A stretch of DNA of 64,000 nt from Kineosporia corallincola (lineage in GTDB: Bacteria; Actinomycetota; Actinomycetes; Actinomycetales; Kineosporiaceae). How positions within the stretch are numbered: the stretch's first letter is position 1; every line of letters starts with the position of its first letter. The stretch is taken from contig NZ_JAHBAY010000001.1 in NCBI RefSeq assembly GCF_018499875.1, forward strand, positions 806,001-870,000, in the 5' to 3' direction. This document shows, in pieces, positions 8,744 through 16,067 of this stretch. The translations under genes and the position numbers were made by a program. The notes under the pieces were generated by a model. It was not told the DNA's origin. It did not search any database and was given only the letters and a program-made list of their open reading frames with translations.

Positions 8744-11362
8744 GTGGTCAGCGCCAGGACGCTGTTCGAGCGTGCCGTGAAGACGCACCTCGACGCGCAG
8801 GGACTGCTCGACGCCGTGCGCGATCGGCTGGACCGGCTGGAGGCCGAGTCCACCCACAGCGCCGAGTCCGCCCAGCAGCAGATCGCCCTGGCCGCCCGGC
8901 TGGAACGGGCCGCGGCCGAGGCCGCCCCGCAGTGGCTGGGAGCGCCCTGGCAGGTGGTGGCGCAGGAACGGTTCCCGCTGGAGCACTCGGCCCGGCCCGG
9001 TGAGCCGGCCCTGATCCGGGTGGCCGACGCCCAGCCGCTGCCCGGGGTGGGGTTCCCGGTGATCGTGCCGTTCACCGGCATCGGTCACATCGCGCTCGAC
9101 CTCGACGCCCGCGACCCGGTGGTCGCCGGTCTGCTGCGCAGCATCATCACCCGGCTGGTGGCCGCGTTCCCGGCCGGGCAGCTGCGCATCCTGGCGGTCG
9201 ACGGCGGTGCGCTGGGTGCCCCGCTGGCCCCGTTCCACGCCCTGGTCCCGGCCGGGGTGATGAACGAGCCGGTGAGTGAGCTGGACGAGTTCCGCGAGCT
9301 GCTGACCGAGGCCGAGGAGCAGGTCAAGCAGGTGCAGGCCGGGCTGAACCCGAACCCGGACGTGATCGTCATCGTGACCGCGGCCCTGCCCCCGAACTGC
9401 ACCCGCAGCGACTACGCCCGGCTGGCCGCCCTGGCCCACGCCGGCCCGGCCGCCCGGGTGCACCTGCTGCTGGCCGGGTACGCCTCCCGGTCCCGTTCCA
9501 CCTGGACCCAGCTGCCGCCGCTGGAACGCACCACGATGATCACGACCGATCCGTCGTCCCGTGGTCATTTCCGCATCGGCGACCCGCCGGAGGAGAGCTT
9601 CGGGGGAGGCCTGAACGCCCCCGTCACCCTCGACCCGGCGCCGCCGCCCGGGCTGATCGACGAGCTCTGCCGCCGGGTGGCGGCCAAGGCCGAGTCGGAC
9701 GGCAAGCTGGTGTTCGACGATCTGGTGCCGAAGGAGCTCTGGACGCAGTCGTCGGTGGGCGGGCTGACCACGCTGATCGGCCGGGTGGGCCGGGGCGACG
9801 CGGTGGTCTCGCTCGACGACGCCACGCCGCACTGGCTGGTCGCCGGGCGCACCGGCGCCGGCAAGACGGTGTTCCTGCTCGACATCCTGTACGGCCTGGC
9901 CGCCCGCTACTCACCCGACGAACTGGCGCTCTACCTGCTCGATTTCAAAGAGGGAGTGTCGTTCTCGGAGTTCATCCCGACCGAGGTCGACCCGACCTGG
10001 GTGCCGCACGCCCGCACCGTCGGCGTCGAGTCCGACCGGGAGTACGGGCTGGCCGTGCTCACCGAGCTGGTGCGCGAGATGGGCCGCCGGGCTGCCGCGA
10101 TGAAGAAGGCGGGCGTCACCAACCTGGCCCAGCTGCGCAGCTCACGGCCCGACGTCGCGCTGCCGCGCATCCTCACCGTCATCGACGAGTTCCACGTGCT
10201 GCTCAAGGGCAACGACGACACCGCCAAGCGGGCCGTCGGGCTGCTCGAGGAGGTGGCTCGCAAGGGCCGCTCCTACGGCATCCACCTGATCATGGCCAGC
10301 CAGTCGATCTCCGGCATCGAGGCGCTGTTCACCAAGGGCTCGTCGGTGTTCGCGCAGTTCGCCATGCGGGTGGCGCTGTCCGGCGGCGGCAACATCCTGG
10401 ACACCCTGAACGACGCCGCCACCGCCCTGCCGATCGGCCAGGTGGTGCTGAACAACCAGGCCGGCACCGCCAGCGCCAACCGGCGGGCCCGGTTCCCCGA
10501 CGCCGACGCGCCCAGCCTGCACGCCCTGCGTCACCGGATGTGGGAGATGCGCACGCCCGGCTCGCCGCCGCCCGCCGTCTTCATCGGGTACGCCGAGTAC
10601 TCGGTGGACGACGCGCCGCCCCCTCCGCGCCGCAGCCTGGGCCGTCGGCGGCGGGTCGCGCTGGTCGGGCGGCAGGTCGACGTGGGGCTGTCGTCCGCGG
10701 CCTTCCCGCTGGACTCCTCGCCCGGTCGGCACCTCGGCGTGATCGGCACCTCGCTGGTCGGCGCCGACGTGCTCTCGTCGGCCGCGATCAGCCTGGCCCG
10801 GCAGCACGACCCGGGCACGGCCACCTTCCATCTGGTCAGCCTGATCGGCCCGACCGAGGACGAGGTGGAGGGCCTGGAGGCGCGGTTGCAGCGCAACGGG
10901 CACGAGGCCACGGTGCTGCGGCTGCCCGAGTACCGCAACCTGCTGCACCACTTCGCCGATCACCCGCCCACCGACCGCGACTTCGCCAACTACATCCTGG
11001 TCTACGGCGCCGACGCGGCCACCTCCACGCTGAAGCAGAAGGAGGCCGGCCGCTCCCGCACCGGCCTCGACGAGTTCCGCACCCTGCTGCGTGAGGGCCC
11101 GGCCGGGGGCGTGCACGTGTTCGGCTGGTGGCGGGGCGCCCGGCGGCTGTCCGACGACCTGGGCATCCAGGGCAAGGACGACGTGGCCGGCATCGTCGCG
11201 CTCAACGTGAAGGGCAACGAGGTGGGTCAGCTGATCGGTCGCTCGCACGTGCAGTGGCAGCCACGGCACAACCGGGCCCTGCTGATCGACCGTCACGAAG
11301 ACCGGGAAGAACTGATCGTGCCGTTCGTCTCGCCCGGGCGTTACAGCGAGGAGTTCGCCTGA
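8744..11362 (+). CDS. FtsK/SpoIIIE-domain ATPase, function unknown
   Basis: An 872-residue protein with no transmembrane segment in view. The N-terminal 60 residues (ARTLFERAVKTHLDAQGLL...) look like a charged helix or coiled coil. The FtsK-like motor has Walker A VAGRTGAGKTVFLLDIL near residue 370 and Walker B RILTVIDEFHVLL near 475, followed by KGRSYGIHLIMASQS. A second ATPase-like domain after residue 650 (LGVIGTSLVGADVLSSAAISLAR) lacks a Walker lysine and is presumably inactive. GGAGG lies eight bases before the chosen GTG. The stop overlaps the ATG of the next gene (TGATG), so the two products probably act together. It differs from the DNA translocase FtsK, which has N-terminal TM helices and a gamma domain. 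It resembles EccC-type motors in domain number only. Confidence 0.85.
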   Translation: MVSARTLFERAVKTHLDAQGLLDAVRDRLDRLEAESTHSAESAQQQIALAARLERAAAEAAPQWLGAPWQVVAQERFPLEHSARPGEPALIRVADAQPLPGVGFPVIVPFTGIGHIALDLDARDPVVAGLLRSIITRLVAAFPAGQLRILAVDGGALGAPLAPFHALVPAGVMNEPVSELDEFRELLTEAEEQVKQVQAGLNPNPDVIVIVTAALPPNCTRSDYARLAALAHAGPAARVHLLLAGYASRSRSTWTQLPPLERTTMITTDPSSRGHFRIGDPPEESFGGGLNAPVTLDPAPPPGLIDELCRRVAAKAESDGKLVFDDLVPKELWTQSSVGGLTTLIGRVGRGDAVVSLDDATPHWLVAGRTGAGKTVFLLDILYGLAARYSPDELALYLLDFKEGVSFSEFIPTEVDPTWVPHARTVGVESDREYGLAVLTELVREMGRRAAAMKKAGVTNLAQLRSSRPDVALPRILTVIDEFHVLLKGNDDTAKRAVGLLEEVARKGRSYGIHLIMASQSISGIEALFTKGSSVFAQFAMRVALSGGGNILDTLNDAATALPIGQVVLNNQAGTASANRRARFPDADAPSLHALRHRMWEMRTPGSPPPAVFIGYAEYSVDDAPPPPRRSLGRRRRVALVGRQVDVGLSSAAFPLDSSPGRHLGVIGTSLVGADVLSSAAISLARQHDPGTATFHLVSLIGPTEDEVEGLEARLQRNGHEATVLRLPEYRNLLHHFADHPPTDRDFANYILVYGADAATSTLKQKEAGRSRTGLDEFRTLLREGPAGGVHVFGWWRGARRLSDDLGIQGKDDVAGIVALNVKGNEVGQLIGRSHVQWQPRHNRALLIDRHEDREELIVPFVSPGRYSEEFA

Positions 11363-11988
11363 TGTCCGAGCAGGGCTGGGCCGAGTACGCCGAGTACGCC
11401 CGCCGTCTCGACGAGGTGCGGGCGCAGGAGACCGCCCGCACCGCCGGGATCCGGGAGGGCGTCGCGGAGATGTCCGACCACGCCGACGAGCTGGTGGCCA
11501 GGCTGGAGCGTCAGCGGCTGCACATGACGGCCTTCGCCCAGAAGGTGAGGTTCCGGCCCCCGTCCGGCGCCGGCACGCCGCAGGAGGGCCATGTCGAGCC
11601 GCAGACCGACCTCAGCCGGGTGGCTGAGCTGATCGACATCGCCGACCGGGAGGGGGGCGAGGCCCACAACCGGGCGATCCGGCCCAACCTGATGCCCGGG
11701 GCCGGGCCGCGACTGCGGGGCGTCGCGGTCTTCGGCGCCACCATGCTGGTGCTGATGGTCGTGCAGTGGATCGCCTTCGCCCGCACGAACAACAACCCCG
11801 ACTTCATCATGATCGGCGTGATCCTGCCGCTGATCGGGTTCGTGGTGTCGCTGCTGGTGCTGAGGTTCGGCAACCAGGCCCGCGACCGGGACGTGCGCCC
11901 GGCCGAGATCCCCACCCGGATGGGCCTGCTCATGTGTTTCGGTGCGCTGCCGGTGCTCTGGGGAATCCTGGTCCTCGCCTCGCGCTGA
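11362..11988 (+). CDS. Three-TM membrane protein paired with FtsK-like ATPase
   Basis: A 208-residue protein I do not recognise. Residues 1-65 are helical and charged (EYARRLDEVRAQETARTAGIREG...), a likely coiled coil. After a polar linker come three hydrophobic segments at about 119-138 (VAVFGATMLVLMVVQWIAF), 146-166 (IMIGVILPLIGFVVSLLVL) and 187-206 (MGLLMCFGALPVLWGILVL). Its ATG overlaps the TGA of the FtsK-like gene by one base, implying translational coupling. It may be the membrane anchor for that otherwise soluble ATPase; this is an inference from gene order only. Confidence 0.8.
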   Translation: MSEQGWAEYAEYARRLDEVRAQETARTAGIREGVAEMSDHADELVARLERQRLHMTAFAQKVRFRPPSGAGTPQEGHVEPQTDLSRVAELIDIADREGGEAHNRAIRPNLMPGAGPRLRGVAVFGATMLVLMVVQWIAFARTNNNPDFIMIGVILPLIGFVVSLLVLRFGNQARDRDVRPAEIPTRMGLLMCFGALPVLWGILVLASR

Positions 11989-12028
11989 CGGCGGCCGTGT
12001 GCAGGTGAGCGATTGCTTACCGGGCAGT

Positions 12029-12080
12029 CGCCGGATCGCGCCGCGCAGCGCCCGGCGGCGCACTTTTAAAACTTTTTTCT
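12029..12080 (+). terminator. Terminator after the FtsK-like/three-TM operon
   Basis: CGCCGG at 12029 pairs with CCGGCG at 12052, with an inner GCGC/GCGC stem, and the hairpin is followed by CTTTTAAAACTTTTTT. It lies about 40 bases after the operon's last stop codon. Confidence 0.6.
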
Positions 12081-12159
12081 GGATCCCAAAAACCTTGTGT
12101 CGCAAGTGAAATGGCCATCTTGATGGGCTGTTCAGGTGGGCGTCACGAGGTGATCGCCG

Positions 12160-12198
12160 TTAAATACGTTGTCCGCCGGGCTCGGGGGCGTCTACTCT
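12160..12198 (+). promoter_or_regulatory. Predicted whiB7 promoter with upstream AT-rich element
   Basis: TTGTCC (12169-12174) and TACTCT (12193-12198) form a -35/-10 pair with an 18-base spacer. TTAAATA lies two bases upstream of the -35. WhiB7-responsive promoters are known to need an AT-rich stretch just upstream of the -35, so this arrangement fits autoregulation by WhiB7. The predicted transcript start near 12205 leaves a leader of about 520 bases. Confidence 0.55.
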
Positions 12199-12284
12199 CG
12201 ATCTCGTTGCTCAAAGAGTGACAACAATCGCGCAGCGGCGGGTCTGAAGAAGACCGGCCCGAGTTGATAGGAGGTGGCGGAAAC

Positions 12285-12554
12285 GTGAACACGATGACTT
12301 CTCGTCTGAGCACGGCCGTCACCGCCGCCTCGGGTATGCCGTTGAGTGCCGCCCGGTATCGCTCGGGTGCCATGGGTCTCGCTTCCGTGGGCGCAGTGTG
12401 CCCGCAGGTCGCCTCCCTGGCTCTGAGCTCGCCCTGGGCCGGTGCCGAAGGCGGCTTCGCCGGCATCGAGGCAGGTCACACGACCGCCGTGCGCCAGAAC
12501 TCCGATTTCTTCAAGCCCCGTTACGGGTCTCAGGCCAGCGATGGCACCGGATAG
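12285..12554 (+). CDS. Upstream ORF in whiB7 leader (89 aa)
   Basis: GGAGGTGG lies seven bases before a GTG start, and the frame runs 89 codons to TAG. The product (starting MNTMTSRLSTAVTAASGMPLS, ending DFFKPRYGSQASDGTG) matches no family I know. The stop is 24 bases before the left arm of the intrinsic terminator that precedes whiB7. In mycobacteria and Streptomyces, whiB7/wblC is known to be controlled by attenuation: ribosomes stalled by drugs on a leader ORF change the fold and let polymerase read through. This ORF is placed exactly as such a sensor. It could instead be a free-standing small protein. Confidence 0.7.
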   Translation: MNTMTSRLSTAVTAASGMPLSAARYRSGAMGLASVGAVCPQVASLALSSPWAGAEGGFAGIEAGHTTAVRQNSDFFKPRYGSQASDGTG

Positions 12555-12578
12555 GCATCAGCCGCTTCCGGCCTCGCG

Positions 12579-12616
12579 AAAAGCCGTGGACCCCGATTCG
12601 GGTCCACGGCTTTTTC
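12579..12616 (+). terminator. Attenuator-type intrinsic terminator between uORF and whiB7
   Basis: A perfect 15-bp stem (AAAAGCCGTGGACCC / GGGTCCACGGCTTTT) with loop CGATTC spans 12579-12614, ending in a five-T run. It is 24 bases after the upstream ORF and 108 bases before whiB7, so without drug stress it would stop transcription before whiB7. Confidence 0.85.
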
Positions 12617-12723
12617 GTTGTCTGACAAGGGTTTCCGGTTCCGCAATGAGAAAACTGTCCGATCCCGATCCAGCGAGAGATGAAACAGCTCCCGGTCAGT
12701 ACCGGGGGAACAACCCGAGGGGG

Positions 12724-13023
12724 ATGAAACCCGTGCAGCTCACCGCCTTGCTCGACGCCTTGGTGGAAGAGATCGATGAGACCTCCACCGAGATGCCATG
12801 CCGGGTGTTCGACGCGGAGCTCTGGTTCGCAGAGTCTCCGACGGATGTGGAGCACGCGAAGGCACTCTGCCAGGACTGCCCCGTGCGTCAGGAATGCCTG
12901 GCCGGGGCACTGGAGCGGAACGAACCGTGGGGCGTCTGGGGTGGCGAGCTCTTCGTCGCCGGCGTGATCGTCCCGCGCAAGCGGCCCCGGGGCCGGCCGC
13001 GGAAGTGCGTGGTGGCTGCCTGA
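12724..13023 (+). CDS. whiB7: WhiB7/WblC transcription factor
   Basis: WhiB7 is the iron-sulfur regulator of intrinsic antibiotic resistance in actinobacteria and works with the primary sigma factor. The 99-residue protein has four cluster cysteines (MPCRVFD, then ALCQDCPVRQECL), the GVWGGELF turn and the C-terminal AT-hook RGRPRK. The combination of that turn and hook identifies WhiB7 rather than other Wbl proteins. GTG at 12733 has better spacing from GAGGGG than ATG 12724, and ATG 12646 would add 26 residues; all are in frame. The leader carries an upstream ORF and a terminator. Location beside uvrD2 and an AarF kinase matches mycobacteria. Confidence 0.93.
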   Translation: MKPVQLTALLDALVEEIDETSTEMPCRVFDAELWFAESPTDVEHAKALCQDCPVRQECLAGALERNEPWGVWGGELFVAGVIVPRKRPRGRPRKCVVAA

Positions 13024-13133
13024 TCCGTCAGGCGGCCACCGCCGCTATCACGCGCCGTCCCCTCCGGAGCACCCGTCCATCGACGTCCGAAATCACCTAT
13101 CAAGCCTTAAGTTTCGTCCCGAGGGGAAACGCC

Positions 13134-13310
13134 GTGCACGCCAACCTGTACAACTTCGAATTGATCAAGCTGCAACACGCCGAGGACCGGCGCCTGGCGA
13201 ACGACGCCCAGTGGGTGGCCGTCGCCCGGCGCGCCCGCCGTCGCACCCGCCGTGCGCTGTGGACCAAGGTGACGCCGGGGCAGGCGCCCACCAGGCCCGC
13301 GATCGGCTGA
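13134..13310 (+). CDS. Small basic protein (58 aa), unknown
   Basis: GAGGGG is seven bases before a GTG start. The product begins MHANLYNFELIKLQHAEDRRLAN and continues into a basic helix (VARRARRRTRRALW). It resembles short Arg-rich actinobacterial proteins that begin MH(A/P)-x-LY, none with a known role that I can name. It follows whiB7 by 110 bases and may share its transcript. The strong ribosome site and the hairpin after it support a real gene. Confidence 0.65.
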   Translation: MHANLYNFELIKLQHAEDRRLANDAQWVAVARRARRRTRRALWTKVTPGQAPTRPAIG

Positions 13311-13378
13311 AATTTTCTGTCCGAACACGTATCTGAGGCGCAACGCGGGGACTCTACCTGGCGTCTTGGACTCGACGG

Positions 13379-13408
13379 GGGCTGACCATCGGAGGGGGTG
13401 GTCAGCCC
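13379..13408 (+). terminator. Hairpin after small basic gene
   Basis: A perfect 10-bp stem GGGCTGACCA / TGGTCAGCCC with a 10-base loop lies about 70 bases after the stop at 13310. No T-run follows, so termination is likely but not certain. Confidence 0.5.
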
Positions 13409-13909
13409 TCGTCGCACCATTTTGGGCGTCGTTGTCACGGGGGCTGGAGGGTGCTGTCCTGCTCCTGGCCGGCCCGGTGAGTCCGGTGAGTCCGGTGCGT
13501 TCGCCGCCGAAGCATGAGTGGCTGAAGACAGGGCGCGGCGGTGAGCGGGGACGGAGCTGGCGTCGTCCACAAGTTCTTGGTCGTGCGCGTGCCGTGACGA
13601 CGGGGCGTCACCGACCGCGACGAACGGGCGTGCCGATTCGTGGGTACGCGAGCGAGGAGTGTGGGGACCCTTGGGGCCGCCGGGCTTTCGCGGAATCGGG
13701 CTCGGGCGCGGGTCGCGCGGCGCTGCCCGCCGACCGTCTCCCGGTAGTTCACGGGCGGGTCGCCGTCAGCACACGGCGGCGCCGGTGGGCGCCGTCGTCA
13801 GGTGCGCCGGAGCCGCTCCAACCGGTCGGCGGGAGCGGCGGTCTCTACCCGGCGGTGCGAGGGCCGTCTGTGTGAGGGTGGGGTGGGACGGCGATCGGCG
13901 TCAGTGGCG
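13409..13909 (+). other. Intergenic stretch, no supported gene
   Basis: Frames here give Arg/Pro-rich products on both strands without ribosome sites or recognisable motifs. I see a short tandem GGTGAGTCC repeat near 13474-13500 and a CGTCGTCCAC half-site near 13560 like those in the inverted repeats at 59.4 and 61.4 kb. Nothing else is supported. Confidence 0.5.
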
Positions 13910-14161
13910 TCAGCGTCGGCTGCCGCGCACGTCCTGCCCGTCTTCGATCTCGAGAATGCGCTCACGGGCACAGCTTTCGCAGTCCCAAAGGGCGATGCTG
14001 TTGATCACTGACCAGACACCGACCACCCGGTAAAGACTTTCGGGGGCGGGCGCGAGGCAGGTGCGGCAGTGGGTGTGCGACCCGGACTGCGTGGGGATGG
14101 CAGCCAGGCCGGCAGGGCGGGGATCAGCGACACGGGTGTGGGAACTCAGTGAGCCACTCAT
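13910..14161 (-). CDS. Small two-CxxC protein, possible zinc ribbon (83 aa)
   Basis: The product has paired cysteines CRTC (about residue 33) and CESC (about 63) spaced by a hydrophobic stretch (YRVVGVWSVINSIALWD), and it ends EDGQDVRGSRR. This looks like a small zinc-binding protein, but I do not recognise a family. The start is the ATG for MSGSLSSHTRV; two ATG/other starts up to 10 codons upstream are possible, and none has a strong ribosome site. It converges on whiB7 and its small neighbour. Confidence is moderate because only the cysteine pattern supports it. Confidence 0.5.
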   Translation of the reverse strand: MSGSLSSHTRVADPRPAGLAAIPTQSGSHTHCRTCLAPAPESLYRVVGVWSVINSIALWDCESCARERILEIEDGQDVRGSRR

Positions 14162-14657
14162 GGCTTTCAGGGTACGCATTTCGCGTAACACGGGGATGAC
14201 GGTTCACCGGTCCGGCCGATATCTGCACGACATCTGGATGGGGGTGCAGGGACGCCCGGGGTCACCCTTTCATCTCGTTATCCGGGACGCGCGTCTCAGT
14301 AAATGAGCAGAGCGAAAACCGGCGCGCCGGTGCCCGCTTCGCCGCCGTGCACGTTGCGTCATGACCGGCAGGTGTGTGACATCGCTGGTCGCAGCGCGTC
14401 CTCCTGGGTTCCGTCCGCCGTCCGGAAAGACGGGATCACGTCGCCTGGCCTCACTCTCGGTCAGCCGACGACCGTGACTGCCCTTGGGTGCATCGGAGGG
14501 CAGCGAATGCCGTCGGTGCTCGCCGAGCCTCTGCCGGGCGGTCGAGGTGCCCGGTTACAGGCTGATTATGTGGTGCGCATCACGGCAGTTTGAGTACATC
14601 GGATTGCCGATCCGAATCCGGAGAGTCGGCGGAGAGGAGGGTCGGGCGTAGGTGGGG
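14162..14657 (+). other. Intergenic stretch, no supported gene
   Basis: Nearly 500 bases between the small two-CxxC gene and the end of the AarF gene. Open frames (for example 14303-14593) lack ribosome sites and family motifs. It probably holds the promoter of the small gene and the 3' end region of the AarF transcript. Confidence 0.5.
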
Positions 14658-16016
14658 TCAGCCCGGCTCGACGGCGGTGTCTTCGATGGCGTACGCGGAC
14701 GGATCGAACTCCGGCAGCCACTCGGCCAGGACCTCGGGCACCGGCACGTCACCGTCGATCTGGCAGAGCACCGCGATGCCCCCCAGCCAGACCCGGTGGA
14801 TCAGCAGGTACTCGGGCGGCAGGTTGAGTTTGAGGCCCATCGTCCAGTCCGGGCGCCGCACGTCGTTGATGTAGGCGAACAGCGAGCGCATCCAGGCCCG
14901 CTCGAACCGCCAGGTGGTGTGCCGGATCGGCTCCAGGAACGGTTCCAGGTAGGTGAGCAGGGCGTCGCCGTCGATCTTGATCGACGACTTGATGAAGCCG
15001 AGCTCGCGCAGTCCCTCGACCACCGCCTCGGACTCCCCGGCCAGGGCCAGCGTGAGCAGCCGGCCCATCTCCGGAGGCATGCCCTGCGGCAGACGCTTGA
15101 CGGCCCCGAAGTCGAGGATGCCGAAACGGCCGTCGTCGAGCAGGCGGTAGTTGCCGGGGTGCGGATCGGCGTGCAGCAGCCCGGCCCGGGCCGGGCCGGC
15201 CAGCAGGAACTCCATGTAGCGACGGGCGCCCAGGTCCCGTTCCTCCTGCGTGCCGGAGGCGATCAGGCGGGACAGCGGCACCCCGTCGAGCCATTCGCTG
15301 ACGATCACGTGCTCGCTGCTGACCAGCACCTCGGGCACCGCGAAGACCGGATCGCCGCGGAACGCCCGGGCGAACCGGGCCTGCGTCTTGGCCTCCAGCG
15401 AGTAGTCCAGCTCCTCGACCATGCGGGCCTTCAGCTCGTCGAGGATCGGCTTCACGTCGAGGCCGGGGATCCAGCCCGCTGCCACCCGGCCCACCCGGGT
15501 GACCTGGTTCAGGTCGGAGATCAGCGCCGCCCCCGCCCCCGGGTACTGGATCTTGACCGCGCACGGCCGGCCGTCCCGCCAGACCGCCTTGTGCACCTGG
15601 CCGATGCTGGCCGCGGCCGAGGGTCTGTCGTCGAAACTCTGGAACTTGCTGGTGCGCCAGCGCGGCCCGAGCTGCTCGGCCAGCACCTGGTGCACGGTGG
15701 CCGCGGGCAGCGGGGGAGCCGAGTCCTGGAGCTTGGTCAGCGTGGCCCGGTACGGCCCGGCGACCTCCTCGGGGAGCGCGGCCTCGAAGATGCTCAGGGC
15801 CTGGCCGAACTTCATCGCCCCGCCCTTGAGCTCGCCGAGCACCCGGAACAGCTGCTCGGCGGTGCGGGCCTGCATTTCGGCGGCGACCGCCTCGGCGGAC
15901 TTGCCGCCCAGCCGTTTGCCCACGCCCAGGGCGGTGCGCCCCGCAGCGGTCAGGGGCAGGGCCGCCAGCTTCGCCGTCCGGGTGACCGCGCGACGCGGCA
16001 GATCTGTCACCGTCAC
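14658..16016 (-). CDS. AarF/ABC1/UbiB-family atypical kinase
   Basis: A 452-residue member of the ABC1 atypical kinase-like family. Hallmarks are the N-terminal KxGQ motif (MKFGQALS), the Ala-rich loop replacing the P-loop glycines (AAASIGQVHKA), the nucleotide-binding Lys in AVKIQYPG, the catalytic block HADPHPGNY and the metal motif ILDFGAVK. Homologues act in quinone or lipid metabolism. In mycobacteria the ABC1 gene beside whiB7 (Rv3197) has been reported as a WhiB7-controlled macrolide-tolerance factor. Here the same neighbourhood is kept, although this gene points the other way from whiB7. Its start is close behind the ThiF-like gene, so they likely form one operon. Confidence 0.93.
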   Translation of the reverse strand: MTVTDLPRRAVTRTAKLAALPLTAAGRTALGVGKRLGGKSAEAVAAEMQARTAEQLFRVLGELKGGAMKFGQALSIFEAALPEEVAGPYRATLTKLQDSAPPLPAATVHQVLAEQLGPRWRTSKFQSFDDRPSAAASIGQVHKAVWRDGRPCAVKIQYPGAGAALISDLNQVTRVGRVAAGWIPGLDVKPILDELKARMVEELDYSLEAKTQARFARAFRGDPVFAVPEVLVSSEHVIVSEWLDGVPLSRLIASGTQEERDLGARRYMEFLLAGPARAGLLHADPHPGNYRLLDDGRFGILDFGAVKRLPQGMPPEMGRLLTLALAGESEAVVEGLRELGFIKSSIKIDGDALLTYLEPFLEPIRHTTWRFERAWMRSLFAYINDVRRPDWTMGLKLNLPPEYLLIHRVWLGGIAVLCQIDGDVPVPEVLAEWLPEFDPSAYAIEDTAVEPG

Positions 16017-16067
16017 ATTCTCCCTTCTCGTCCCCTCCTGCGCTCGCCCGCCTCGCCTGCGATGCCC

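Noticed and set aside
13366-13875. Plus-strand frame of 169 codons in intergenic DNA
   Set aside because: No ribosome site, Arg/Pro/Gly-rich without motif, and short repeats in the frame.
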